A DNA stretch of 64,000 bases from Actinospineispora spinosispora DSM 44797 (lineage in GTDB: Bacteria; Actinomycetota; Actinomycetes; Mycobacteriales; Pseudonocardiaceae). The notes below the pieces were generated by a model that did no database searches, had not been told where the DNA came from, and saw nothing but the letters and a program-made list of their open reading frames with translations. Every line of letters starts with the position of its first letter. Positions within the stretch are counted from its first letter, which is position 1. Below, piece after piece: positions 41,946 to 50,808 of the stretch. A program made the position numbers and the translations under genes. The stretch is from positions 124,001-188,000 of the forward strand of contig NZ_KE386835.1 in NCBI RefSeq assembly GCF_000429025.1, given 5' to 3'.

Positions 41946-42587
41946 TCAGCTCGCCAGCTCGTGGCCGAGGACCTCGGCCACCTGGGCCGTTGTCACCGCG
42001 CCTTCGCGCAGGATGCGTGGCTGGGGGGCGGTCAGGTCGACGATCGTGGAGGCCTCACCCTCGGCGGGGCCGCCGTCCAGGTAGACGGGGACCACCTCGC
42101 CCAGCTGGGTACGGGCTTCCTCCATGGTCGCGGCGGGCGGTGAGCCGGAGCGGTTGGCGCTGGACACCGCCATCGGGCCGACCTCGCGCAGCAGCTCCAG
42201 CGCGACCGGGTGCAGCGGCATCCGCAGCATCACGGTGCCCCTGGTGTCGCCGAGCTCCCAGGTCAGCGAGGGGGCGTGCGGCAGGACGAGTGACAGACCA
42301 CCGGGCCAGAACGCCTCGATCAGGTCCCGCGCGGACTTCGGCACCGAGCTGACCAGCCCGTCGATCGTCGTCCAGGAACCGACCAGCACGGGGGCCGGCA
42401 TGCTCGAACCCCGGCCCTTCGCGGCGAGCAGCGCACGGACGGCTTCGGCGTTGAATGCGTCACAACCGATCCCGTAGACGGTGTCGGTGGGCAGCACGAC
42501 CAGCTGCCCGGCGCGCACCGCGCCGGCGGCGGCGGCCAACCCGTCGCGACGGCTGTCCGGTTCCGCGCAGTCGTAAGAGGTGCTCAC
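41946..42587 (-). CDS. tsaC: L-threonylcarbamoyladenylate synthase (Sua5/YrdC family)
   Basis: 213 residues. Uses threonine, bicarbonate and ATP to make the t6A precursor for ANN-decoding tRNAs. Seen: QLVVLPTDTVYGIGCDAFN, KGRGSSMPAPVLVGS, FWPGGLSLVLPHAPS, VMLRMPLHP and MAVSSANRSGSPPA. GTG 42587 matches the expected length and leaves out a low-complexity extension. It follows prmC after a repeat-filled gap; the prmC-tsaC pair, both for translation accuracy and modification, is conserved. Confidence 0.94.
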   Translation of the reverse strand: MSTSYDCAEPDSRRDGLAAAAGAVRAGQLVVLPTDTVYGIGCDAFNAEAVRALLAAKGRGSSMPAPVLVGSWTTIDGLVSSVPKSARDLIEAFWPGGLSLVLPHAPSLTWELGDTRGTVMLRMPLHPVALELLREVGPMAVSSANRSGSPPAATMEEARTQLGEVVPVYLDGGPAEGEASTIVDLTAPQPRILREGAVTTAQVAEVLGHELAS

Positions 42588-42672
42588 GCGCAAATCGTAG
42601 TGACGCACCCGCCCCGCCCCGGCAAGCCCCCACCCACCCCGCCACGCCATGTCCCGCCCCGCCACGTCCCGA

Positions 42673-42727
42673 TGACACGAATGTGGCTTTAGGGACGTTC
42701 AACGTCCCTAAAGCCACATTCGTGTCA
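42673..42727. repeat. 55-bp palindrome between prmC and tsaC
   Basis: TGACACGAATGTGGCTTTAG.. (27-base arm) is followed after one C by its exact complement. The sequence is less GC-rich than its surroundings. The two genes run the same way, so it may end the prmC message or be a mobile-type palindromic element. Confidence 0.8.
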
Positions 42728-42790
42728 CTGGGCGCGTGTCACTGGGCGCGTGTCACTGGGCGCGTGTCACTGGGCGCGTGTCACTGGGCG
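42721..42790. repeat. Five 14-bp tandem repeats at the prmC stop
   Basis: CGTGTCACTGGGCG is repeated five times without change (42721-42790). The first copy is the foot of the 55-bp palindrome; the last contains the prmC stop codon (TCA at 42781-42783 on this strand). Confidence 0.9.
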
Positions 42791-43626
42791 CGTGTTGCTG
42801 TGACGAAACGGGGGCGGCCGGACAGGTCGGGGTGGTCCCGGACGTTCGTCAGTTCGGGGTGGGTCGCCAGGAGGGCGGGGGCCGCCTCGCCGTGGGTGTC
42901 GTCGTGTTCGATCGCCAGGCTGCCGCCGGGGCGCAGCAGACGGATCGCCAGCTGGGTCAGCGGGCGGATGACGTCGAGGCCGTCCGTTCCCGAGAAGACC
43001 GCGCGGTGCGGGTCGTGATCGGCCACCTCGGGCGGGACCGGGGTTCCCTCGGGAACGTACGGCGGGTTGGCCAGCAGCAGGTCGACCGTGCCGCGCAGCT
43101 CGGGCAGCAGCTCAATGTCGGTGACGTCGGCCTGCAGTAGCCGGACCCGTTCCGGCAGGTTGCGTTTCGCCCAGGTCAGCGCGCCGGGGTCCAGCTCGAC
43201 GGCGTGCACGACGGCATCCGGGCGGGCCATCGCCACCGCGGCGGCCAGCGCGCCGGAGCCGGTGCACAGGTCCACCACCACCGGTGCGGCGATCCCGGTG
43301 AGGGCCGTCAGGCCCCATTCCAGCAACAGTTCGGTCTCCAGCCTCGGCACGAAGACCCCGGGGCCGACCTGCACCTCGATCGGTCCCATCGGCGCGGTGC
43401 CGAGCAGGTACTGCAGTGGCAGTCTGGTGGCCCGGCGTTGCACCAACGCACGGAACTCGGCCAGCGCGGCGGGATCGACAGTGGTGAGCGTCCGCACCCT
43501 GGAACGCGGCACCGACAGGACGTGCGCGGCGAGAAGCTCGGCGTCCACCCTCGGACTGGGCACGCCGGACAAGGCGAACAGCCGCTCGGCGTCCGCCAGC
43601 GCGGCGTTCCAGGACTTTTCGGACAC
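42781..43626 (-). CDS. prmC: Release factor glutamine methyltransferase
   Basis: 281 residues. Methylates the Gln of the GGQ motif in release factors, here encoded by the neighbouring prfA. Seen: N-terminal helical domain, SAM-binding VVDLCTGSGALAAAVA, and the catalytic LLLANPPYVPEG with the NPPY motif. GTG 43626 has AGGGAG eight bases upstream; GTG 43635 is an equal-frame alternative. The last residues (VTATRAQ) are encoded within the last copy of the 14-bp repeat. Confidence 0.93.
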   Translation of the reverse strand: MSEKSWNAALADAERLFALSGVPSPRVDAELLAAHVLSVPRSRVRTLTTVDPAALAEFRALVQRRATRLPLQYLLGTAPMGPIEVQVGPGVFVPRLETELLLEWGLTALTGIAAPVVVDLCTGSGALAAAVAMARPDAVVHAVELDPGALTWAKRNLPERVRLLQADVTDIELLPELRGTVDLLLANPPYVPEGTPVPPEVADHDPHRAVFSGTDGLDVIRPLTQLAIRLLRPGGSLAIEHDDTHGEAAPALLATHPELTNVRDHPDLSGRPRFVTATRAQ

Positions 43627-43697
43627 CGAACCCACTCCCTATGCCATCGGCCGTCGACATGCTGGGCCGAGGCGCGGCCACGTCCTATACAGGGACC

Positions 43698-44303
43698 ATG
43701 GCATTCACGATTGGTATGGCGATCTTCCCGGACGCGGAGGAGCTGGACTTCGTCGGGCCGTGGGAGGTGTTCACCGCGTCGGCGATGCTGCGCGAGCGTG
43801 CCGGTGAGCAACCCGACCAGGTGCTGCTGATAGCCGACGGGCTGGGCCCGGTGCGGTGCAACAAAGGCCTGCGGGTGCTGCCGGACGCCACGTTCGCCGA
43901 ACATCCGCCGTTGGACGTGGTGCTGGTGCCCGGCGGCCAGGGGACACGGCGCGAAGCCGACAACCCGACGCTGCTCAGCTGGCTGGCGAAGGTCTCGGCC
44001 TCGGCGCGGTGGACGACCAGCGTATGCACCGGTTCGCTGCTGCTGCACGCGTCCGGGGTGGCCGACGGACGCAGGTTGGCGACCCACTTCGGCTTCGAGG
44101 ACGAGCTGGAGCGGCGCGGGGCGACCGTGGTCCGCGACGCCCGCTGGGTGCGCGACGGCCAGATCGTGAGCAGCCAGGGAGTGTCGGCGGGCATCGACAT
44201 GGCGTTGTGGCTGACCGGCCAGCTGCACTCGGTCGAGCACGCCCGCTCGACCCAACGCTACATCCAGTACGACCCGGCCCCGCCCTACCAGGCAGACGCC
44301 TGA
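43698..44303 (+). CDS. DJ-1/PfpI family protein
   Basis: 201 residues. Seen: GMAIFPDAEELDFVGPWEVF, DVVLVPGGQGTRREADN, and the nucleophile elbow with Cys in TSVCTGSLLLHASG, then LATHFGFEDELERRGA. This is the cyclohexyl-isocyanide-hydratase-like branch of the family (GATase1 fold); the function is not predictable. It is the only plus-strand gene in the block 30.7-54.4 kb and is divergent from prmC with about 70 bases between, so it is probably an insertion. ATG 43698 follows AGGGACC. Confidence 0.88.
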   Translation: MAFTIGMAIFPDAEELDFVGPWEVFTASAMLRERAGEQPDQVLLIADGLGPVRCNKGLRVLPDATFAEHPPLDVVLVPGGQGTRREADNPTLLSWLAKVSASARWTTSVCTGSLLLHASGVADGRRLATHFGFEDELERRGATVVRDARWVRDGQIVSSQGVSAGIDMALWLTGQLHSVEHARSTQRYIQYDPAPPYQADA

Positions 44304-44378
44304 CCCCCGTGAGCGCTGAGGGCGTCTACTTCGTGCAACCCGGTACCCGGCTTCACGGCATCTCGGCTTCGCCGTCGA

Positions 44379-44501
44379 CTCGTGAGTGGCAAGGGCGCCT
44401 ATAGGCGCCCGGATCACTCACGACGGAAAAGCTGTCGTGAGTGCTCCGAGCGCCTACGCCTGCGGCGCCCCTCCGCGGTAGACGCCCTTGCCACTCACGA
44501 G
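44379..44501. repeat. Composite palindrome cluster after prfA
   Basis: Two elements with GTGAGTG/CACTCAC feet: 44382-44421 with core GGGCGCCTATAGGCGCCC (identical to 20095-20118 core) and 44437-44498. In addition CTCGTGAGTGGCAAGGGCG at 44379 pairs with its complement near 44483-44501, so the whole block can fold as one large structure. It lies between the converging DJ-1 and prfA stops. Confidence 0.75.
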
Positions 44502-44503
44502 GG

Positions 44504-45586
44504 TCACGAGTCCAGGGATTCTGCTCTGTCGGCTGCTGCCAGGGCGTCCACCAGGTCGTCTATGTCGCCGTCCAGGACCGCGTCCAGGTTGTGGGCCTTG
44601 TAGTTGACGCGGTGGTCGGAGATGCGGTTCTCCGGGTAGTTGTACGTGCGGATGCGCTCAGAGCGGTCGACCGTGCGGACCTGGGACTTGCGGTCCGCGG
44701 AGGCCTTCGCCGCGGCCTCCTCGTCGGCAAGCGCCTGCAGACGGGACCGCAGGACCTCCATCGCGCGCGCCCGGTTCTGAATCTGGGACCGCTCGTTCTG
44801 GCAGGCCACCACAACACCGGTGGGCAGGTGCGTGATGCGTACCGCCGAGTCGGTCGTGTTGACGCTCTGCCCGCCGTTCCCTGAGGAACGGAAGACGTCG
44901 ATGCGCAGGTCCTTCTCGTCGATCTGGACCGCCTCCGTGGCGTCCAGTTCGGGATAGACCAGGACCCCGGCGGCGGAAGTGTGGATGCGGCCCTGCGACT
45001 CGGTCACCGGTACGCGCTGCACCCGGTGCACGCCACCCTCGAACTTCAACCGGGACCACACACCGTCCGGGCCGTCCTGACGCCCACGAACGGACAGCGT
45101 GACGTCCTTGAACCCGCCCAGATCGGAGTCGGTACCGCCCAGTACCTCGGTCTTCCAGCCACGCCGCTCGGCGTAGCGCTGGTACATGCGCAGCAGGTCA
45201 CCGGCGAACAGCGCCGACTCCTCGCCGCCAGCACCCGCCTTCACCTCGAGCACGACGTCGTCGGCGTCACGGGGGTCGCGCGGTACGAGCAGCTCGGACA
45301 GCCGCCGCTCCAGCACGTCGACCTGGGTGGCCAGCTCTTCCGCCTCGGCGGCCATCCCGGCGTCCTCGGCGGCCATCTCACGGGCCGCTTCGAGGTCTTC
45401 CCGGGCCGTGGTGAGCTCCTGCGAGCAGCGCACGATCGGACCGATCTGCGCGTACCGACGGCCCAGCGACTTCGCGGTCGCCGCGTCGGCGTGGATCGCC
45501 GGGTCGGCCAGGCGCTTCTCCAGGTCGGCGTACTCGACGAGCAGCGCGCTCAGACCGGCCGAGCCGGACTCGGTGAATGTACTCAC
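44504..45586 (-). CDS. prfA: Peptide chain release factor 1
   Basis: 360 residues, reads UAA and UAG. Seen: codon-recognition PVT at 193-195 (RVPVTESQG) and the peptidyl-hydrolysis GGQ at 238-240 (GNGGQSVNT). Ordinary length. The ribosome site GGGAGG precedes ATG 45586, and a 46-base palindrome lies just upstream. Confidence 0.97.
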   Translation of the reverse strand: MSTFTESGSAGLSALLVEYADLEKRLADPAIHADAATAKSLGRRYAQIGPIVRCSQELTTAREDLEAAREMAAEDAGMAAEAEELATQVDVLERRLSELLVPRDPRDADDVVLEVKAGAGGEESALFAGDLLRMYQRYAERRGWKTEVLGGTDSDLGGFKDVTLSVRGRQDGPDGVWSRLKFEGGVHRVQRVPVTESQGRIHTSAAGVLVYPELDATEAVQIDEKDLRIDVFRSSGNGGQSVNTTDSAVRITHLPTGVVVACQNERSQIQNRARAMEVLRSRLQALADEEAAAKASADRKSQVRTVDRSERIRTYNYPENRISDHRVNYKAHNLDAVLDGDIDDLVDALAAADRAESLDS

Positions 45587-45607
45587 CGCAAACCTCCCTG
45601 GTCAGAA

Positions 45608-45653
45608 CCCGTGAGTGAGTTGGGCTGCCAGAGCAGCCCAACTCACTCACGGG
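45608..45653. terminator. Palindrome with GTGAGTG feet in the prfA leader
   Basis: CCCGTGAGTGAGTTGGGCTGC pairs perfectly with its complement around the loop CAGA. It sits between rpmE and prfA, which run the same way, and only 22 bases upstream of the prfA start; it could end rpmE transcripts or affect prfA expression. Confidence 0.75.
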
Positions 45654-45675
45654 GTGTGAGCTGCCTGAACATGAC

Positions 45676-45725
45676 AAAGCGCCCGTGACCGCGCACTGCG
45701 AAGGCAGGCGCGGGCGGGCGCTTCG
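45676..45725 (-). terminator. Hairpin after rpmE
   Basis: AAGCGCCCG and CGGGCGCTT flank a 30-base GC-rich interior immediately after the rpmE stop. It is a weaker candidate terminator than the palindrome downstream. Confidence 0.4.
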
Positions 45726-45731
45726 ACGTAG

Positions 45732-45953
45732 CTACTTGGCGGCGGCGTTGCGCTTGCCGTACCGCTTCTCGAAGCGGGCCACGCGGCCACCGGCGTCCAT
45801 GATCTTCTGCTTACCGGTGTAGAACGGGTGGCAGTTCGAGCAGACCTCGACGCGGATGTCACCGTTGCTCTTGGTGCTGTGCGTCGTGAACGTGTTACCG
45901 CAGCTACAGCTGACCTGCGTCTCCACGTACTCGGGGTGAATTCCAGACCTCAC
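45732..45953 (-). CDS. rpmE: Ribosomal protein L31 (zinc-binding form)
   Basis: 73 residues. Seen: IHPEYVETQVSCSCGNTF, EVCSNCHPFYTGKQK. The Cys pairs CSC and CSNC identify the C+ form that stores zinc; many actinobacteria keep a Cys-less paralogue for zinc starvation. GTG 45953 is used since GAGAGG lies seven bases upstream; an ATG 18 bases further up is possible. Confidence 0.96.
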   Translation of the reverse strand: MRSGIHPEYVETQVSCSCGNTFTTHSTKSNGDIRVEVCSNCHPFYTGKQKIMDAGGRVARFEKRYGKRNAAAK

Positions 45954-46094
45954 GTGCGTTCCTCTCGTCATGGCCGCCGGGTCCCGTGGGATTCGCGGGT
46001 GAACCGGAGCCGAAATGTCTGCCCATATTCTGCCATTGAGCGTGCAACGGGCCGACACCGCGTAGAACACCCGGTGCCGGCCCGCTATTCCGGA

Positions 46095-48326
46095 CTACCT
46101 GTCCTCGTCCTGGCCGGGCGTGTTCTTGGCGACCTGCATCAGGAACTCGATGTTCGTGCGGGTCTTGCGCAGCTGGGTGAGCACGAGGTCGAGGGCCTGC
46201 TGGTCGTCGAGCGCGGACAGCACCCGACGCAGCTTGACGATGACCGCCATCTCGTCCGGAGCCAGCAGCAGCTCCTCCTTGCGGGTGCTCGACGCGTCGA
46301 TGTCGACGGCCGGGAACACGCGCTTGTCGGCGATGCGCCGGTCGAGCTTCAGCTCGGCGTTGCCGGTGCCCTTGAACTCCTCGAAGATGACCGTGTCCAT
46401 CGTGGACCCGGTCTCCACCAGCGCGGTGGCGAAGATGGTCAGCGAGCCGCCGTCCTCGATGTTGCGCGCGGCGCCGAGGAAACGCTTCGGCGGGTACAGC
46501 GCGGTCGAGTCGACACCACCGGACAGGATGCGCCCCGATGCCGGCGCGGCCAGGTTGTAGGCCCGGCCGAGGCGGGTGATCGAGTCGAGCAGCACGACGA
46601 CGTCGTGACCCATCTCGACCAGGCGCTTCGCCCGCTCGATGGACAGCTCGGCGACCGTGGTGTGGTCTGCCGGCGGTCGGTCGAAGGTCGAGGCGATGAC
46701 CTCGCCCTTCACCGAGCGGGTCATGTCGGTGACCTCTTCCGGACGCTCGTCGACCAGGACGACCATCAGGTGGCACTCGGGGTTGTTCGTGGTGATCGCG
46801 TTGGCGATCGCCTGGAGCACCATCGTCTTACCGGCCTTCGGCGGCGACACGATCAACGCGCGCTGCCCCTTGCCGATCGGCATCACCAGGTCGATGACCC
46901 GGGTGGTCAGCTTGCTGGACTCGGTCTCCAGGCGCAGCCGCTCGTTCGGGTAGAGCGGGGTGAGCTTGGTGAACTCGGGCCGGTTCTTCGCCTGGTCGGG
47001 CTCGAGACCGTTGATGGTGTCGACCCTGACCAGCGGGTTGAACTTCTGGCGCTGCTGCTCGCCGTCGCGCGGCTGGCGGACCACACCGCTGACGTTGTCA
47101 CCACGACGCAGGCCGTGGCGGCGGACCATCGACAGCGAGACGTACACGTCGTTCGGCCCGGACAGGTACCCGGAGGTGCGGACGAACGCGTAGTTGTCCA
47201 GCACGTCGAGGATGCCGGCCACCGGGAGCAGCACGTCGTCGTCGCGCACCGACGGCTCGTCGTTGGTATTGCCGGCGCCGCCGCCGTCCCGACGGTCGTT
47301 GCGCTCGCCCCGGTCGCGGCCGCGACGGTTGCGGTCGCGGAAGCGCCGTCCCCTGCGCCTGCCGCCGCCGTCCTCGTCGTCATCGTCGCGGTTGTCCTGC
47401 TGACGATTGTCCTGCTGGCGGTTGTCCTGCTGCCGGTTGTCCTGCTGCTGGCGGTTGTCCTGGCGACGGTTGTTGCCGCCGTCGCGGTTGTTCCCGTTGT
47501 CGCGGTTGCCCCCGTCGCGGTTGTTGCCCCCGTCGCGGTTGCCTGCACCGTCGCGCTGGTTGTCGCGGCCGCCGTCGTCGTCGGTGCGGTTGTTGCGCCG
47601 CTCGCGCCGGCCCCGGGACTCGCCGGAGTCCTGGTCGCCGGACTCACGACGCTCGCCACCAGCGGTGTCGGTGTCGTTCGTCGTCTCGGCCTTGACCTCG
47701 GCGTCGCTGTCCGGCTTGCTCTCGGTCTTGGCCTCGGTGTCCTTCTTGCCCCTGCCGCGCCTGCGCTCGCCGGCCTCGGCGGGCTTCGCGTCGCCGGACT
47801 CGGCCGAGGGCTGCTCGGCGGGCTGCTCACTCGGCTGCTCGGCGGGCTTGTCGCCGGTCGCGTCCGGTGCACCGGCGGGGCGCGATGCGCCACGGCGCCG
47901 ACGGCTCGCCGGCGCGGGGGCCTCGGCGGTCTCGGTGCTCGACTCGGTCGTCTCGGCGGTGGCCTTGCCGTTGCCGTTCTGCTTCGCGGGCGCCTCGGTA
48001 GGGGCGGAGGCGTTGTCGCTGGTCAGCGACAGCTGGTCGGACGAGTCGGAGCCGCTGGAACGGCGCGGGGCGGAGCCGCCGCTCTGCCGTTCCTTGATGG
48101 CGGCGATCAGGTCGCCCTTACGCATGCCCGCGGTGTCGGAGATGTTCAGCTCGCCGGCGAGCGTGCGCAGCTCGGCGAGGACCATTCCGGTCAGGCCGCC
48201 ACGCCGACGCGTGGTGCCGCTGGCCGAGGGGGCCGCCTCGGTGTCGCCGGAGGTGGTGGAGGCGGGAACACCGGCCGCCGCGTCAGTTGCGGGCTGCTCG
48301 GTGCTGATGGTGTCGGTGTCGCTCAC
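46095..48326 (-). CDS. rho: Transcription termination factor Rho
   Basis: 743 residues, long actinobacterial form. Seen: N-terminal Rho-N helical domain (GMVLAELRTLAGELNI, GMRKGDLIAAIKER), then a 220-residue hydrophilic insertion rich in Glu/Ala followed by Arg/Asn/Asp/Gln with NRQQDNRQQDN repeats, then the RNA-binding cold-shock domain (GILDVLDNYAFVRTSGYL) and the hexameric ATPase: Walker A PPKAGKT, Walker B MVVLVDERPEEV and the Q-loop/R-loop region. Insertions of this kind are known in Micrococcus and Mycobacterium Rho and help RNA binding in GC-rich transcripts. A 380-base leader precedes it. Confidence 0.97.
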   Translation of the reverse strand: MSDTDTISTEQPATDAAAGVPASTTSGDTEAAPSASGTTRRRGGLTGMVLAELRTLAGELNISDTAGMRKGDLIAAIKERQSGGSAPRRSSGSDSSDQLSLTSDNASAPTEAPAKQNGNGKATAETTESSTETAEAPAPASRRRRGASRPAGAPDATGDKPAEQPSEQPAEQPSAESGDAKPAEAGERRRGRGKKDTEAKTESKPDSDAEVKAETTNDTDTAGGERRESGDQDSGESRGRRERRNNRTDDDGGRDNQRDGAGNRDGGNNRDGGNRDNGNNRDGGNNRRQDNRQQQDNRQQDNRQQDNRQQDNRDDDDEDGGGRRRGRRFRDRNRRGRDRGERNDRRDGGGAGNTNDEPSVRDDDVLLPVAGILDVLDNYAFVRTSGYLSGPNDVYVSLSMVRRHGLRRGDNVSGVVRQPRDGEQQRQKFNPLVRVDTINGLEPDQAKNRPEFTKLTPLYPNERLRLETESSKLTTRVIDLVMPIGKGQRALIVSPPKAGKTMVLQAIANAITTNNPECHLMVVLVDERPEEVTDMTRSVKGEVIASTFDRPPADHTTVAELSIERAKRLVEMGHDVVVLLDSITRLGRAYNLAAPASGRILSGGVDSTALYPPKRFLGAARNIEDGGSLTIFATALVETGSTMDTVIFEEFKGTGNAELKLDRRIADKRVFPAVDIDASSTRKEELLLAPDEMAVIVKLRRVLSALDDQQALDLVLTQLRKTRTNIEFLMQVAKNTPGQDEDR
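47393..47482. repeat. 15-bp tandem repeats inside rho
   Basis: GTTGTCCTGCTGGCG-like units repeat five times with small changes, encoding the Asn-Arg-Gln-Gln-Asp repeat of the Rho insertion. Copy number may vary between strains. Confidence 0.7.
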
Positions 48327-48784
48327 AAAAATCCTTCCTGACCGACCAGTGCTGTGCTCTGGTCAGCGGATTTGCCGCTCCCGCGGTTTGCGGAGCAGCT
48401 GTTTGTTCTCCAATCGGAGGAGGTCTTCCACGATCTTGTCCGGCCAGGGTTCGCCCAGCGGCATTCCTGCGATCCCTCAGCCGGGCTCCAGCCCGCCCAA
48501 TGGCATCGGATTGTGGATGACCCTCCTTGTCGAAACGCGGTGGCGGCCCATCACCGCTCGCGCCGACGGATACGGTTGGACAACGACCAGGTGCGATGAT
48601 CTGTTGCCGGATGCCCCACGCCTCGGCGCGGACCTGCTCGGAAAGAGATCGAGAACCCGGTTTCAGCTCGGGAGTGTACCGACGCGGATCACGCGTGGTC
48701 GTTGTACGCCGCCGATCGTAGACAACCCGGCGTCTTCGAGCAACATCACAACGCGGCGCGCCACCCGAGAGGCGGAAGAACCCG
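48327..48784 (-). promoter_or_regulatory. Rho leader region, no gene seen
   Basis: This 458-base stretch between thrB and rho has no supported gene. A promoter candidate on the minus strand is TTGCTC (48738-48743) and TACGAT (48715-48720) with 17 bases between, giving a start near 48708 and a leader of about 380 bases. Long leaders permit Rho to limit its own synthesis in other bacteria; that is inference here. Confidence 0.5.
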
Positions 48785-49690
48785 TCATCCGTACTGCACC
48801 GTCGCGCCGCTCCGGTCCACCGCGAGTGGTGTCACGGTGAACTCGGGTCCGACCAGGTCAGCGGGCAGTTCCTGCCCGACAGGCAAGGCCAGCACGGTCG
48901 GTCCGGCGCCGGAGATGACCGCCGGGATGCCGTGCTTGCGCAGTTCGTCCACCAGATCCAGCGAAGCCGGATAAGCCGGACGGCGGTAAGGCTGATGCAA
49001 ACGGTCCTCTGTGGCCGCGAACAACAGCTCGGGTCGCGCGGTGAACGCACACACTCCCAGCGCCGTCCGGCTCGCGGTGAACGCGGCATCCCCCAGCGGC
49101 ACGTGTTCGGGCAACAGACCTCTGGTGGTTGCGGTCGACGACTCGGTCGACGGGATCAACGCGACGGGACGCAGGTCCGCGTGCGGTTCAAGTCGTGCAG
49201 CGCCGTACGCGTCCCGATTATTCCCGTCGCGGTAGCTCCAGGCCACGACGAACCCGCCGAGCAGGCTTGCGGCCGCGTTGTCCGCGTGTCCTTCCAGCCC
49301 GCCCGCGACCTGCAGCAACGTCTCGCGTTCCGCGTCGAGATCACGTCCGAGGAGCGCGGCCGCCGCGACCGCTCCCGCCACCGAGGCGGCCGCCGAGGAA
49401 CCGAGCCCCCTGCTGTGCGGGATCCGGTTGCAACAGCGCAGCCGCAGGCCCGAGGGGGTCTCCCCCAGCGCGGCGAAGGCGGATCGCATGGCACGGACCA
49501 CGAGGTGGCCCTCGTCGAGCGGCACTCCGCCGCATCCTTCGCCCTCGACCTCGACGACCAGGCCGTCGTCCGCGGTGCTCGCCACGATCTCGTCGTAGAA
49601 CCCGAGCGCCAGTCCGAGCGTGTCGAACCCGGGGCCGAGGTTCGCCGACGACGCCGGCACTGTGACACGAATCTCGCGGTGCGTACTCAC
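48785..49690 (-). CDS. thrB: Homoserine kinase
   Basis: 301 residues, GHMP kinase. Makes O-phosphohomoserine for threonine. Seen: VPASSANLGPGFDTLGLALG and the ATP loop SRGLGSSAAASVAGAVAAA. Lies 11 bases downstream of thrC in the threonine operon. Confidence 0.96.
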   Translation of the reverse strand: MSTHREIRVTVPASSANLGPGFDTLGLALGFYDEIVASTADDGLVVEVEGEGCGGVPLDEGHLVVRAMRSAFAALGETPSGLRLRCCNRIPHSRGLGSSAAASVAGAVAAAALLGRDLDAERETLLQVAGGLEGHADNAAASLLGGFVVAWSYRDGNNRDAYGAARLEPHADLRPVALIPSTESSTATTRGLLPEHVPLGDAAFTASRTALGVCAFTARPELLFAATEDRLHQPYRRPAYPASLDLVDELRKHGIPAVISGAGPTVLALPVGQELPADLVGPEFTVTPLAVDRSGATVQYG

Positions 49691-49701
49691 CGGCTTGCCA
49701 C

Positions 49702-50808
49702 TTAGATCAGCTCCAGCGCGCTCGCCACGGCGTTCGGGTCCACCGCCACCACGACCGGGTCGGGCGCGGTGAGCAGCGCGGTGTCCGGGTCCTTGAGCCC
49801 GTGCCCGGTGACCGTACAGACGACCTTGCCGCCGCGCGGCAGCTTTCCCGCGTCCGCGACCTGCAACAACCCGGCGACACTCGCCGCGGACGCCGGTTCG
49901 ACGAACACCGCTTCCCGCGCCGAGAGCAACCGGTAGGCGGTCAGGATCTCGTCGTCGGTGACCGCGGCGAACAGTCCGTCGGACTCATCGCGCGCGGCGA
50001 CGGCGCCCGCCCAGGACGCCGGTGCGCCGATGCGGATCGCGGTGGCGATCGTCTCGGGGTTGCGGACCGGCTCGCCGTGCACCAGCGGTGCGGCACCGGC
50101 GGCCTGGAAGCCGAACATCCTCGGCAGCTCGGAGATCAGCCCGTCCGCCTGGTAGGCGCGGTACCCGGCCCAGTAGGCGGTGATGTTGCCCGCGTTGCCC
50201 ACCGGGAGGCAGTGGATGTCCGGCGCGGCGCCGAGCTCGTCGCAGATCTCGTACGCGGCGCTGGCCTGACCGGCGATGCGCGCCGGGTTCACCGAGTTGA
50301 CCAGCGCGGTCACCGGGTAGTCGTTCGCGGTTTTGCGCGCGAGTTCGAGGCAGTCGTCGAAGTTGCCCTCGACCTGCAGGATCTTCGCGCCGTGCGCCAC
50401 CGCCTGGGCGAGCTTGCCGAGCGCGATCTTGCCCTGCGGGACGAGAACCGCGCAGGTCAGGCCGGCGCGGGCGGCGTAGGCGGCGGCCGAGGCCGATGTG
50501 TTGCCGGTCGAGGCGCACAGGACGCCCTGCGCGCCCTTCGCCAACGCAACGGTGACCGCGACGGTCATGCCCCGGTCCTTGAACGAACCGGTCGGGTTCG
50601 CGCCGTCGACCTTGAGGAAGACCTCGCAGCCGACCCGGTCGGACAGGTGCGGCGCGGGCAGCAACGGCGTGCCGCCCTCGTTCAGCGTCACGATCCGCCA
50701 GTCCGGCTCGACCGGCATCCGGTCTCGGTAGGCCTCGATGACCCCCGGCCAGCGGGCCATGACGGAGCGCTCCGGGGCGGAGATCACATTTCGGGCACTT
50801 GCAGCCAT
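49702..50808 (-). CDS. thrC: Threonine synthase
   Basis: 368 residues, PLP enzyme converting O-phosphohomoserine to threonine. Seen: PLP Lys in NPTGSFKDRGM, CASTGNTSASAAAYAARAG, the PVGNAGNITAYW phosphate loop and the VTGHGLKDPD C-terminal motif. ATG 50808 shares one base with the hom stop (TGATG); a GTG three bases upstream would add one residue. Confidence 0.97.
   Translation of the reverse strand: MAASARNVISAPERSVMARWPGVIEAYRDRMPVEPDWRIVTLNEGGTPLLPAPHLSDRVGCEVFLKVDGANPTGSFKDRGMTVAVTVALAKGAQGVLCASTGNTSASAAAYAARAGLTCAVLVPQGKIALGKLAQAVAHGAKILQVEGNFDDCLELARKTANDYPVTALVNSVNPARIAGQASAAYEICDELGAAPDIHCLPVGNAGNITAYWAGYRAYQADGLISELPRMFGFQAAGAAPLVHGEPVRNPETIATAIRIGAPASWAGAVAARDESDGLFAAVTDDEILTAYRLLSAREAVFVEPASAASVAGLLQVADAGKLPRGGKVVCTVTGHGLKDPDTALLTAPDPVVVAVDPNAVASALELI

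Noticed and set aside
45828..48341. Long open frame on the plus strand opposite rho
   Set aside because: Its repeated Val/Ala/Leu content is the antisense shadow of GC-rich rho codons and it has no ribosome site; rho itself is unmistakable.
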